Program-made: the position numbers and the translations under genes | Notes under the pieces: generated by a model | Told to the model about the DNA's origin: nothing | Databases searched by the model: none | The model's input: only the letters and a program-made list of their open reading frames with translations | NCBI GenBank assembly: GCA_963701675.1 | Contig: OY969623.1 | Location: forward strand, 5,084,001 to 5,148,000 | Length of the DNA stretch: 64,000 nucleotides | Origin: G963701675 sp963701675 | GTDB lineage: Bacteria > Planctomycetota > Planctomycetia > Gemmatales > Gemmataceae | Direction: 5' to 3' | Shown here: piece by piece, positions 1 through 8,299 of the stretch | Numbering within the stretch: position 1 is the stretch's first letter | Layout: each line of letters starts with the position of its first letter

Positions 1-685
1 AAACCTTTCCTTACCGGGTTCGACGGTGCGAACCCAACTCCCGCGATGTTCAGGTTACCGGCCGCCATCCTCGTGCCGGGTCGACTCGCGGGCTAAACCT
101 AAACGATAAACCTGATCCGCCCTATTCCACCATCGGGCAGATCTCGCTAAACGACTTGGATCGCCTGCCGGGTCCATGCGAGTCCCGGCCGCGTTCTCAA
201 CCAGGTTCCTCTGTCTTTACCGTCGGTGTCGCTTCAATCCCTTCTCCGACCCTGCCGTTGGATTACGCCAAATCTCTCCGCCGCGTGGGACTTGTGCCGG
301 CATCCGGCCAACCCGCAGGGCCGGTATTGCCTACCTTCTCAAGGTCTTTCGACGGGGACTGCTCACACACAGAAGTGGAAAGTCTACGAAAAAACGCGGA
401 GTAGGAAGGAACCAGCCGGATCGGACACTCAGTCTCCTGAACGGGCTCAGGGCCCACATTGCGCCGCGCTCGGTGGCCCGACGAACGCTGGCAAAAGTAT
501 AGCCTATCGCCGAAAGGCGGAAAAGGGAAATTTCCAGCAATCATGGGATTCCGCGAACCCAATCGACAAACTGGGGTCGGCAGCTTTCATAGTGTTCAAG
601 GGTGGATGTCGGAATCGAGGAACGAATACAATCCGTCTATCCGGCGCGTCGTTCGCCCGCTAGGATTCAGAAGAGGGAGGTCGCC
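1..685. other. Stretch with no supportable gene
   Basis: Several overlapping open frames exist on both strands here, but none has a convincing ribosome-binding site, domain or protein-like composition (rich in R, P, S with no hydrophobic rhythm). A perfect 7-bp inverted repeat (16-22 with 29-35, loop 23-28) sits at the extreme left and resembles a T-arm, but no tRNA can be folded around it. It may be intergenic decay or an unrecognised RNA. Confidence 0.5.
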
Positions 686-901
686 ATGAGTATCGAGCTA
701 ACCGAGCAACAACGCGAAGCGTTGACGCATGAGTCGGAATCACCGCCACGCGTCATCGACCGAAAGAGCAACTTGACCTACGTCCTGATCCCGGCTGAAG
801 CCTATCAAAGAATGCGAGCCGTATTGGATGAAGACGACGTTCGATACATGGAACCGCACTTAGCCGAACTTTCACCCGAAGACTGGGAGATCAAAAGATA
901 A
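686..901 (+). CDS. Small antitoxin-like protein (orphan)
   Basis: A 71-residue protein starting MSIELTEQQREAL. The start follows a good Shine-Dalgarno (GAGGGAGG, about 5 nt upstream); the longer reading frame upstream has no such site. The central 'VIDRKSNLTYVLIPAEAYQRM' region resembles Phd/AbrB-like antitoxin segments that sit before PemK/PIN toxins in planctomycetes. No toxin follows: the gene ends directly on a terminator hairpin, and the next gene is on the other strand. I therefore call it a probable orphan antitoxin or small regulator. Family assignment is by general resemblance only. Confidence 0.6.
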   Translation: MSIELTEQQREALTHESESPPRVIDRKSNLTYVLIPAEAYQRMRAVLDEDDVRYMEPHLAELSPEDWEIKR

Positions 902-902
902 A

Positions 903-925
903 GGCCGAAGCAACAAGCTTCGGCC
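903..925. terminator. Bidirectional terminator hairpin
   Basis: Perfect 9-bp inverted repeat (903-911 with 917-925, loop AACAA) between two convergent genes. On the minus strand it is followed by a T-containing stretch (TTATCTTTTG), so it can serve the minus-strand gene; for the plus-strand gene the T-run is poor. Confidence 0.65.
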
Positions 926-949
926 TCATGTCGTCGGTGGTAACCGTTA

Positions 950-1417
950 TTACTTGGCCACTGATTCACTCAGGCAAGCAATCGCTTCTATTACCTTCGG
1001 AATCAGCTTCTCTCTCGCTTTAGCCACCTCATCCTTCAGGGCTCGGAAGTGGGCTGCACATTCTATTCGGTCCTCCACCGAACATTCTGCGAGCGGCTTC
1101 CAAACCCAGTCGGTCTCAGGATGACCGCAGTCCTCTCGTCGAACGCCGACACAAATTCGCCAATCTTTGTGCAATCTGCGCCAGCCCAGAAACATCACTT
1201 CAGACCAGCTTGGTTCGGGATTTCCGCCATTGCAGATGTACTCACCGTACTCTGTTTTAACTCTAACTTTGACAGGTACACACACACGCATTGTGGCTAA
1301 GTCATCTTCGGCCTTTTTCCACAAGGCGTTAAGATCGTCGTAACACGCTATAAGTTGATCGCGATCAATCAACTTTTCAGCAACAGGGAGTTTAGACACG
1401 TTGGAAATGCGGTTCAT
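950..1417 (-). CDS. Hypothetical protein, soluble
   Basis: A protein of about 155 residues beginning MNRISNVSKLPV. The ATG at 1417 is chosen because AAGGAG lies 7 nt upstream; the frame could extend to a GTG at 1438 but that would include the Shine-Dalgarno. The product has a helical charged N-terminus (to ~45), a central part with W and C residues (around 'SWSEVMFLGWRRL' and 'WRICVGVRREDCGHPETDW') and a helical C-terminus. No signal peptide or membrane segment is seen. I do not recognise the family. A good sigma-70 promoter (1534-1562) lies about 110 nt upstream. Confidence 0.65.
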   Translation of the reverse strand: MNRISNVSKLPVAEKLIDRDQLIACYDDLNALWKKAEDDLATMRVCVPVKVRVKTEYGEYICNGGNPEPSWSEVMFLGWRRLHKDWRICVGVRREDCGHPETDWVWKPLAECSVEDRIECAAHFRALKDEVAKAREKLIPKVIEAIACLSESVAK

Positions 1418-1533
1418 GAGGTCGCTCCTTCGTCCCACATGGGACAGTTCGAAGAATTCTGAGACTCACAGCCGTTCCAATCAAGGTGACCGTGAGCTGT
1501 CGGATTTCACACCGACGACATTTTGCATACATA

Positions 1534-1562
1534 AGTCTATTTTTCGAGGGTAGCAGTGTCAA
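1534..1562 (-). promoter_or_regulatory. Sigma-70-type promoter for the 950-1417 gene
   Basis: On the minus strand a perfect TTGACA (1562-1557) is followed by a 17-bp spacer and TAGACT (1539-1534). This would start transcription near 1527 and give a ~110-nt leader. Confidence 0.6.
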
Positions 1563-1601
1563 TGAGGGGTAGTTTGAACGCACCAAGCGCAACACCTCGT
1601 C

Positions 1602-1636
1602 GGGTGGCACGCCCTGAGTCTTCGAAGGGCGTGGGG
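1602..1636 (+). repeat. REP-type palindrome, copy A
   Basis: A GGGTGG head is followed by a hairpin with arms CACGCCCT / AGGGCGTG (8 bp) around the loop GAGTCTTCGA. A GTGG tetranucleotide just before the hairpin fits the recognition element of RAYT transposases. Confidence 0.75.
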
Positions 1637-1708
1637 GACAGCCACCGCAGAAATCGTGTGAGCTTTTGGCCCAGAATCCCTGTCAGTATGTGCTGCCCAA
1701 TGCTCAAC

Positions 1709-2317
1709 TCAAAGAGCACCATCCGTGCGAGCTAAGACCTCGAAAACATCGCGGTCTATGTCGACTTTTACTGGTGACAAACCCGCGTACCAGCGTGCAC
1801 TCGACCATTCCCAGTCTTCAGCTGCTGAGACTAATCCCCGACGTAGGGGATTCGCATGGATGTAGTCAATCATTGCTCGTAAGGCAGCGACACTTGTTAT
1901 ATTCCGGTCGTAGCCGCCGCCAGGTTGCCAGAATCGATAGCGGACTCGCTTGCCTTCGATCACTTTCACCCGAGATAGCCAGGACGGCGCTGTCGCTTTC
2001 AGGTAGGCAATCGCCTTGCGGGCCACCGGTTCTTTGACGGCCTGCAAGAATCGTGATATACGCTCTGGAGAGTTACCCGGATTAACGATTAGATGCACGT
2101 GCTCCGGCATCACCACGTAAGCCCAGACCTGGAACGCGAACCTCGATCGTGCTTCGTTCAGCGCCTCCCGGAACCAGTCGCGCGTCCGTTCTCGCGAAAG
2201 GAAGGGGTACTGCCGGTAGCACGAAAACGTCAATTCACGGGCCTGTCCAGGCTCATTGAAGCGGTGCCTGCGTTTTTCGACGTACTCATTCCCGGTTTTC
2301 GGATCGAGGATTCTCAT
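1709..2317 (-). CDS. REP-associated tyrosine transposase (Y1/HUH, IS200-like)
   Basis: A 202-residue protein with the HUH metal-binding motif in 'VVMPEHVHLIVNPG' (~residues 67-80) and the C-terminal 'YIHANPLRRGLV' signature typical of RAYT proteins. Members nick single-stranded DNA at REP hairpins through a catalytic Tyr; the candidate here lies in 'ARKAIAYLK' (~100), though I cannot be certain it is the nucleophile. The 202-residue length suits a complete RAYT. It stands alone on the minus strand between inverted REP copies, so the enzyme and its substrate are both present. Confidence 0.85.
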   Translation of the reverse strand: MRILDPKTGNEYVEKRRHRFNEPGQARELTFSCYRQYPFLSRERTRDWFREALNEARSRFAFQVWAYVVMPEHVHLIVNPGNSPERISRFLQAVKEPVARKAIAYLKATAPSWLSRVKVIEGKRVRYRFWQPGGGYDRNITSVAALRAMIDYIHANPLRRGLVSAAEDWEWSSARWYAGLSPVKVDIDRDVFEVLARTDGAL

Positions 2318-2330
2318 ATCGTTCCCGACT

Positions 2331-2366
2331 CCCCGACGCCCTTCGAAGACTCAGGGCGTGTCACCC
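2331..2366 (-). repeat. REP-type palindrome, copy B (inverted)
   Basis: Reverse complement of copy A with few changes (GGGTGA head, ACGCCC..GGGCGT hairpin, same GAGTCTTCGA loop). It lies directly upstream of the transposase start. Confidence 0.75.
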
Positions 2367-2448
2367 GGAAATTCTGGTCTGTGGAGTGGTGGGCCGATTA
2401 TCAACGCTAAGATGTGAAATTACAAACGAAAAAGACAAGAAACCGAGT

Positions 2449-3936
2449 TCACGCCCCCACGGAAATCCCCCCCGTGAAATCCAAGGCCGTGCCGTCGATG
2501 ATGGCCAGTGGGATCACGCCAATCGACAAGCCGCTGACAACGCGGAAGTTCGGTTTAACAGCGGTGGGGCCGGTGAGAATGTCCGCCTTGGCGTCGCCGT
2601 TGAAATCGCCGGCCGCCACGCGAACGCCGGCGCCGAGATTGGTTTCATAAGCAAAGAACTCGGTTAACAGGCTATTGTCCGGAATGAAGTTGTTGAACGT
2701 CCCGGTGCCGATGGCCTGGCCATTGTAGACTTTCACGTGCGGGGCGCCGGTCGATGCGCCGGTGATGACGTCGGCATAACCGTCCGCATTCACGTCGCCG
2801 ACGGCGACGTAAGCTCCCACGTTGAAGTTCAAGCCGTACGAAAAGAACTCGGCCCGCAAGCTGGCATCGGGATTGAACGAGTTGAACGTGCCGTTGGCAA
2901 TGTTCTGTCCGCGATACACCTTGACGTGCGGGTTGCCGACGTTGGCGCTCGTGACGATGTCGGCGAAACCGTTCTTCGCCACATCGCCGACGGCAACGTT
3001 CGTCCCCACGTTGAAGTTGAGCCCGTAAGCGAAGAAGTTTGTCAAGAGCTTTGAATCCGCGACGGTACCGAACAACCCGTTGGCAATCGTCTGGCCGGGA
3101 ATGACTTTGACGTGCGGGTTGCCGACGTTGGCGCCGAGAATCAACTCCGGCTTGCTGGAACCGGTGACCCTTCCGACGGCCAGATTGACGCCGACGTTAT
3201 ACTGGGACGGAAAGGCGAAGAACGAACTCATCAACGCTCCATCCGGATTCATCATGTTCAAGGTTCCCTGGCTCAGCGTCTTTCCACTGAACACTTTCAC
3301 CTGGGCGGCGCCGGAGGCAATGCCCGTGATGATGTCGCCGTAGCCATCCGCATTGAGGTCGCCCATCTCGACGTTGACGAGCCCGGTAAAGCTGGGCCCA
3401 TACGGTGAGAAGTTTGCCAGGTAGACACCGTCAGCCTTGCGGTAGATGTGCACGCGGCCGTTTTCGCCGCCGACGGCGAAGAATGGTCCCGTAGTAAGCG
3501 GGTCGGCAAGGACGGCGCCGGTGACCGATATGTCAATGTCGTTGGCCGTGTTGCCGTTGTTGAGCGGCATCGCGCCGAAAAGCGAGCTCGGTACATTGTT
3601 GATGGTCATCGTCACCGGCTGCCCCGGCGATGCTTGATAGCCGAGGATTCGTTGACTGGAAAACGGTTGCCCCCAAATGGCGAAGAACTCGTCGAGGCGG
3701 AAGTTCCGCGGCGAGTTGGTTTCGACGTGTAGGGTGCCGGTGGCGTCGTGCGTGTGAATCTCATGGAACGTTTGCCCGTCGGGGCTGATCCCGATGTTGG
3801 CGGGAATCGTCTGTTTGATCCCGTTAATCGTGATGGTCAGCGACGGGTGGATATGCATCGCAAAAGTGCCCGGCGAGAGCACGGTGCGGTCTTCCAACAC
3901 TTCGAACCGCGGGCGAGTGGGAACGATCTGTTTCAT
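2449..3936 (-). CDS. Exported FG-GAP/VCBS-like repeat protein
   Basis: A 495-residue protein. Residues 8-21 (RPRFEVLEDRTVLS) match the 'LEDR..L' N-terminal motif common on planctomycete exported proteins. Residues ~25-130 form a domain with H-rich 'HIHP' and 'HEIHTHDATGTLHVE' motifs that could bind metal. From ~150 to the end there are about five ~70-residue blade-like repeats, each with a 'GDxNxDGxxDIxTG' calcium-loop signature (for example GDVNADGYADVITG), suggesting a beta-propeller. Probably secreted or cell-surface; a role in adhesion is inference. It stands alone, between the transposase unit and the amidoligase operon. Confidence 0.85.
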   Translation of the reverse strand: MKQIVPTRPRFEVLEDRTVLSPGTFAMHIHPSLTITINGIKQTIPANIGISPDGQTFHEIHTHDATGTLHVETNSPRNFRLDEFFAIWGQPFSSQRILGYQASPGQPVTMTINNVPSSLFGAMPLNNGNTANDIDISVTGAVLADPLTTGPFFAVGGENGRVHIYRKADGVYLANFSPYGPSFTGLVNVEMGDLNADGYGDIITGIASGAAQVKVFSGKTLSQGTLNMMNPDGALMSSFFAFPSQYNVGVNLAVGRVTGSSKPELILGANVGNPHVKVIPGQTIANGLFGTVADSKLLTNFFAYGLNFNVGTNVAVGDVAKNGFADIVTSANVGNPHVKVYRGQNIANGTFNSFNPDASLRAEFFSYGLNFNVGAYVAVGDVNADGYADVITGASTGAPHVKVYNGQAIGTGTFNNFIPDNSLLTEFFAYETNLGAGVRVAAGDFNGDAKADILTGPTAVKPNFRVVSGLSIGVIPLAIIDGTALDFTGGISVGA

Positions 3937-4037
3937 AGGGAGGTTCCTCTTCTGACATGTTCCGTTTACCGGGCGATGCGGGCGGATGACTAAGTATATG
4001 GCCGATGTAGTGAGTTTGACAAGAAAATGAGAGCGTC

Positions 4038-5150
4038 TTAGGCTATGACGCCTTCCGCGGTTTCACGGATCAGAAGGTCGACAACCGACTTGATGTCTTC
4101 GTTTCGTTTGTACATTTCCAATTGCCGGTCGGCGCTGGCGCCATTTTCGAGGATTTGATAGGCGTATGCGACTTCTTTTCGGCTGCCGAGCTCGTCGACA
4201 ATGTCACCGAGGAACCATTCGATCAACTCGCGCAGCAAATCGCGCGCGGGCACTTCTTGTTGTTTGCCGAGGTCCAGCATTTTGCCGTCGAGTCCGTATC
4301 GCACCGCTCGCCACTTGTTTTCTTCGATGAGCGCAGTGGGGTAGACGCGAAAAGTCATGTTATCGCGTCGCAGTTTCCACAACTTGGCGATGAGCGCCTG
4401 GCAAATGGCAGCCAAGCACACCGCTTCGTCGACTCGGGTGCAAACGTCGCAAATCCGAAACTCCAACGTCGGATAGCTCGCATTAGGTCGAAGGTCCCAC
4501 CAGATCTTGCTGGCGTTCGGAATGCATTTGGTCCGCACCATCGTTTCGACCAGGTTTTCGTACTCGGCGTTCGAGCCATAGGCCGGCGGTATGCCGGTGC
4601 GTGGGAAATGGCGAAAGACAATGCTTCGATACGATTTCAAGCCGGTGTTTCGTCCCATCCAGAACGGTGAACTGGAAAACAAACAGAGTAAGTGCGGCAG
4701 GAAGTATCGCGCCACATTCATGGCGTCAATCGCAAATTCGCGGTCTTCAACACCGACGTGAACATGCGTGCCGAAGATCAACAGGCGTTGGGCGAGTTCT
4801 TGCAGTTCCTGTTTGACTCCGATGTAGCGCTCGAGGGGCGTGATCTCTTGTGTAAGCCAGGAGGAAAACGGGTGGGTGCCGGCGGCTGCGATTTTCAGAC
4901 CCTTGCGCCCGGCCAATTGCATGATCGCGCCACGTAGCTTGATCAGTTCAGCGCGTACTTCCGCCGGCGTTCGGCAAACCTGGGTGCCGACTTCGACCAT
5001 GGATTGATGCAGCTCGGCTTTGACTTGTTCGCGGAGGACGAGCCGGCCTTCTTCCAACATCTCCGTGATGTACGAACGTAGTTCACCCGTCGTGGGATCG
5101 ATGATCTGGTATTCTTCCTCGATGCCGAGGGTCAGCGATGGGGCTTTCAT
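4038..5150 (-). CDS. Carboxylate-amine ligase, GCS2/YbdK family
   Basis: A 370-residue protein of the glutamine-synthetase-fold GCS2 family, which makes gamma-glutamyl or other carboxylate-amine bonds using ATP. Visible motifs are GIEEEYQIID (9-18), 'HQSMVEVGTQVC' (~48), 'GTHPFSSW' (~91), 'GTHVHVGV' (~126) and 'TLEFRICDVC' (~220). The length is normal. It is the last gene of a five-gene operon, 14 nt after the permuted ATP-grasp gene, with AAGGA before its ATG. In this context it probably acts on a dedicated metabolite rather than making glutathione; the substrate is unknown. Confidence 0.88.
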   Translation of the reverse strand: MKAPSLTLGIEEEYQIIDPTTGELRSYITEMLEEGRLVLREQVKAELHQSMVEVGTQVCRTPAEVRAELIKLRGAIMQLAGRKGLKIAAAGTHPFSSWLTQEITPLERYIGVKQELQELAQRLLIFGTHVHVGVEDREFAIDAMNVARYFLPHLLCLFSSSPFWMGRNTGLKSYRSIVFRHFPRTGIPPAYGSNAEYENLVETMVRTKCIPNASKIWWDLRPNASYPTLEFRICDVCTRVDEAVCLAAICQALIAKLWKLRRDNMTFRVYPTALIEENKWRAVRYGLDGKMLDLGKQQEVPARDLLRELIEWFLGDIVDELGSRKEVAYAYQILENGASADRQLEMYKRNEDIKSVVDLLIRETAEGVIA

Positions 5151-5164
5151 GCGGTGTTCCTTCT

Positions 5165-6514
5165 TTACGGTCTCTCATCCACAACCAACGTGGGCACGGT
5201 CGATCCGCCGCCGGCGGTCACGTTCAACAGTGCCTCCGTCGAAATTCGTGTCAAACAGCCGTCAACGTACTCGCCATGATAGACAAACGGGTCCGTGTCC
5301 AACATGCGGTCGATGATCTCAACGCGGCCGTCGACCAGACTTGGAAACGGCTCATACGGCAGATTCACGCGTTCCTGAACGACAAAGTTGTCGGCTAATG
5401 CCTCACGTGTGGCTTTTTCCCATGTTCCCGCATCCACTGTCCAGCCCAAAACGATGCCCTTCCCGCCGTATTCGTCATTCGGTTTAAGGACAAGCTGCTC
5501 GCGGTGGGCCAGCACGTGCGGCACGAGGTCGACACGCTGTCGTTGGAACAAAGTGAACCGCTCTTCCAGCCGCCGGGTCCAGGGAATGTGGGCAGCTATG
5601 ATGTTCCGTTCGTCGGGCGAAAACAGGTCCGTGTTTCGTTCGTCGGTGAGAACGGCAAAACTCGCTTTCTTATACAAGATCTTGCACGGGAACGGATTCA
5701 CCATGCAAACCGCGCGCTCTCGAATTGCCCGAACCACCGGGTGGTCCAGGCCGCACCGCTGATACAGTTCGCTGATGAGCACACGTTTGTAAATCAGGGT
5801 GATGTGGAAGTCGCCGGAGAGGAGTCGGCATCCGCGGTACTCTACTTCACGCGGGTCCGCAATTACACACTCCAAACCTTGGGCACGGAAGTAGTCCTGA
5901 TACAGGACAAATTCGCTGAACGTAGGCACTTCGCGCCAGTCGAGAATGGCGATCCGCGGCGCCTCACGATGGCCGGACCATTCACGAAACGAACGAAGCA
6001 AAACTTCGTGGACGCCGGGCCGGGCGGGCAATGGCCTGACTTGATAACGGCGTCGAAACGCCTGCATGGCGGGAAGCGCCAGGAACATCTCCGTCAGGGC
6101 GTCGTTGTAAGCCGTGCCGGCGGGCGTCTCGGCGTTGAATTCCGTGAAATGAAGATCATCCTCGGAAACAAAGAAGGCATCTAATCGCGAAGTCGGATAG
6201 GCGCAGGCGAACCCTGGATCTTCGCGGACCAACGATTCTTCCCAGTCGAGCAAGCCGAATTGCGATCTAAACTTTTCATCCGCGAGAGCGGCTCGTTGGG
6301 CTTTGGCGAACGCCTGCAACAGCACGCGGCAGCGGGCCTGCAAGAAATGGTATTGCCGGCTGGATAGGAAACGTGGCCGAAGAACGGTGCACAGAGGCCG
6401 ATCGCCGAATTGCAGGCCGCGGCGCTCCTGTTGCCGGTCCAGCTGTTCTTGCGTCCCGGCAGCAACCTCATCGGTCAGCAGGTCGTGGTAGACGTTTATC
6501 GCGTCCCGAAGCAC
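5165..6514 (-). CDS. Circularly permuted ATP-grasp ligase
   Basis: About 450 residues. The GTG at 6514 has AAGGGA six nt upstream; the frame is open to a TTG at 6529. It fits the circularly permuted ATP-grasp family (DUF407-like). The nucleotide-binding 'LVLKPNDEYGGKGIVLG' (~345-361) comes late in the protein, followed by 'NFVVQERV' and a 'DPFVYHGEYVDGCLTRIS' tail; the 'FTEFNAETPAG' segment near 135 carries acidic residues expected for metal binding. Such enzymes form amide bonds via acyl phosphates. It sits between an ordinary ATP-grasp gene and a GCS2 ligase in one operon. Confidence 0.82.
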   Translation of the reverse strand: MLRDAINVYHDLLTDEVAAGTQEQLDRQQERRGLQFGDRPLCTVLRPRFLSSRQYHFLQARCRVLLQAFAKAQRAALADEKFRSQFGLLDWEESLVREDPGFACAYPTSRLDAFFVSEDDLHFTEFNAETPAGTAYNDALTEMFLALPAMQAFRRRYQVRPLPARPGVHEVLLRSFREWSGHREAPRIAILDWREVPTFSEFVLYQDYFRAQGLECVIADPREVEYRGCRLLSGDFHITLIYKRVLISELYQRCGLDHPVVRAIRERAVCMVNPFPCKILYKKASFAVLTDERNTDLFSPDERNIIAAHIPWTRRLEERFTLFQRQRVDLVPHVLAHREQLVLKPNDEYGGKGIVLGWTVDAGTWEKATREALADNFVVQERVNLPYEPFPSLVDGRVEIIDRMLDTDPFVYHGEYVDGCLTRISTEALLNVTAGGGSTVPTLVVDERP

Positions 6515-6556
6515 GATGATTCCCTTCAAAATGCCGTTTGCGGCTTAGCGTATTCC

Positions 6557-7477
6557 TTAGAACCACGACGACCAACGCATGTCCTTTCGCTGCGGCCTAG
6601 GGTTCTTGGCGAGACGAATAGCCATGTCGCTCATGTGCCGAACGGTCCATTGAAAGTAATCCGGCGTCAGTGAATTCACGTCCATGTCCGGCGCCGGGTT
6701 CATGAAATCTATGGCGTACGGCACATCGTCGCGCACGGCCCACTCGCATGAATTCATGTCATATCCTAAAGCACGCACGAGCTTCAAGGAGTCTTCCACG
6801 ATCCGCTTACCGAGTGTCGGCGACAAGTGTTCGTGTTCGACCAGGTATTTGCGCGCGTGCGGATCGTACTTCATGGGTAGGACTGCTTCCTGTCCGAGGC
6901 AGAGGCAGCGCACGTAATGGTCCCATTGGATGAACTCCTGCACCACCATCGTGAGCAACCCGGACTGATTGTACTGATTCAGAAGTTCGTCCATCGAGTG
7001 GCAGATCGACACGTTTTTCCAACCGCCGCCGTGAGCGTCCTTGAGCACGCACGGCATGCCGATGTAGTCGACGATGCTCTTCCAATCTAAGGGGTAGACA
7101 AGATTGCGCAGGCTCTCGTCGTGCTTGATTCCCGGAACGTACTCTCGGTTCGGAAGGACGATGGTCTTTGGATGAGCGACGCCGAGTTTCGTTGCCAGCG
7201 TCGCTTCGAAGAACTTATCGTCGGCGGTCCACATGAACGGGTTGTTGACAACCGTTGCGCCCTGAAGCACGGCGTTCTTGAGATACGAACGGTAGTAGGG
7301 GACTTCATGGGAAATACGGTCGATGATGACGGCATACGGACACGGCTCATCCATCCGTGTCCCGCCGATCTGCACATACTCGGCGACGACGCCCTGATTC
7401 CGCGCATTCACTTCTTGCATGAACGCGGGAGGAAATGACCACTCGCGCCCGAGGAGCAGGCCGACTTTCAACGTCAT
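6557..7477 (-). CDS. ATP-grasp ligase (RimK/D-Ala-D-Ala-like)
   Basis: A 306-residue protein. The ATP-grasp core is visible as 'PCVLKDAHGGGWKNVSI' (~142-158, ATP-binding Lys and Gly loop), 'VVQEFI' (~187) and the metal-binding end 'YAIDFMNPAPDMD' (~250-262). The N-terminal ~100 residues would be the pre-ATP-grasp domain ('IDRISHEVPYYRSYL'). It should ligate a carboxylate to an amine using ATP. The gene follows the esterase gene by 13 nt and precedes the permuted ligase by about 40 nt, so the three are probably co-transcribed. Confidence 0.85.
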   Translation of the reverse strand: MTLKVGLLLGREWSFPPAFMQEVNARNQGVVAEYVQIGGTRMDEPCPYAVIIDRISHEVPYYRSYLKNAVLQGATVVNNPFMWTADDKFFEATLATKLGVAHPKTIVLPNREYVPGIKHDESLRNLVYPLDWKSIVDYIGMPCVLKDAHGGGWKNVSICHSMDELLNQYNQSGLLTMVVQEFIQWDHYVRCLCLGQEAVLPMKYDPHARKYLVEHEHLSPTLGKRIVEDSLKLVRALGYDMNSCEWAVRDDVPYAIDFMNPAPDMDVNSLTPDYFQWTVRHMSDMAIRLAKNPRPQRKDMRWSSWF

Positions 7478-7490
7478 GGAGGTCTCCGGT

Positions 7491-8210
7491 TCAATCGTGC
7501 CCGCCGACGTAGAGCGGCAGCATTTTCATCCAAACAGGCCAGTCGTGCGAAAACCCGTCCCAAATTCGCAGGGCGTTCCCGATGCCCTTTTCCCAAAGCT
7601 TGCCGGATAGATACTCATTGGAGGCACGCAACGCATCCGTTTGTCCGACCGCGAAGACAATGTCCATCCGCCTGAGCGTCGCCAGCCGCCACTCGTCGTG
7701 CTCGTTCGGGATGTAGTCGCTTGGGTTGTTGAAGTACACGTTGTCGTCGTAGAAGCCGTCGCTGAACCGTTTGATATCGTACATTCCGCTCATGCCGACG
7801 ACGCGTCCGACGAGGTCAGGATATCGAAAGGCAAAGTTCACCGCATGATAAGCGCCGAAACTGGCGCCGCTGGTGATCATGAATGGGTTGGAATTCACAT
7901 GCCGCGAGAACGGCAACAGCTCGTTGGCAAGGTACGAATAGTATTGATTTTGCCGGATGGCGCGGTAACCGGGATGGCAATGTTTGTTGTACCACGTCTC
8001 CGTATCGATCGCGTCGACGCAGTAAACCTGCAACCAGCCGGACTCGACGTGATGATGGACCGCGTCGATCATGCCGCGGTCTTCCCATTCGCCGAATCGG
8101 CCGAACGACGTCGGAAACACCATGAGGCGTGCGCCCGCATGGCCGAATACGAGAAGCTCCATGTCGCGGTGCAGTGACGGACTGTACCACCGATGGTACG
8201 AACGGTGCAT
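7491..8210 (-). CDS. Alpha/beta-hydrolase esterase (esterase D-like)
   Basis: 239 residues from the ATG at 8210 (MHRSYHRWYS). The frame is open much further upstream, but that part overlaps the next gene and is Arg-rich and unlike protein. The nucleophile is in 'TSGASFGAYH' (Ser ~117) and the likely catalytic His in 'GFSHDWPVW' (~222), as in the putative-esterase family with an alpha/beta-hydrolase fold. No signal peptide. It lies within the amidoligase operon and may release or trim the product, which is inference from context. Confidence 0.85.
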   Translation of the reverse strand: MHRSYHRWYSPSLHRDMELLVFGHAGARLMVFPTSFGRFGEWEDRGMIDAVHHHVESGWLQVYCVDAIDTETWYNKHCHPGYRAIRQNQYYSYLANELLPFSRHVNSNPFMITSGASFGAYHAVNFAFRYPDLVGRVVGMSGMYDIKRFSDGFYDDNVYFNNPSDYIPNEHDEWRLATLRRMDIVFAVGQTDALRASNEYLSGKLWEKGIGNALRIWDGFSHDWPVWMKMLPLYVGGHD

Positions 8211-8299
8211 AGGGAGAATCTGGGTTGCAAGTCTGGATGCTAAGCCGCCGGATGGCAAGAATACCACAAGGAAGCCGCGGCGGCGAGAGGCGGGTGCGA

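Larger units (their letters stand above)
1602..2366. mobile_element. RAYT transposase gene bracketed by inverted REP palindromes
   Basis: The unit comprises the Y1-type transposase gene (1709-2317) and one REP-like palindrome on each side (1602-1636 and 2331-2366). The palindromes are near-identical in sequence but face opposite ways. This is the layout known for REP-associated tyrosine transposases. Further copies of the same palindrome lie at 29,987-30,125. Confidence 0.7.

Noticed and set aside
16..35. T-arm-like GGGTTCG..CGAACCC sequence suggesting a tRNA or tmRNA
   Set aside because: No acceptor, D or anticodon arms could be found around it on either strand.
156..663. Several overlapping open frames of 70-145 codons on both strands near the left edge
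   Set aside because: No ribosome-binding sites, low-complexity Arg/Pro/Ser composition and mutual overlap; they look like chance frames in GC-rich DNA.
4122..4670. Long plus-strand frames opposite the GCS2, ATP-grasp and esterase genes
   Set aside because: All lie antisense to genes with clear family motifs and have no start signals.
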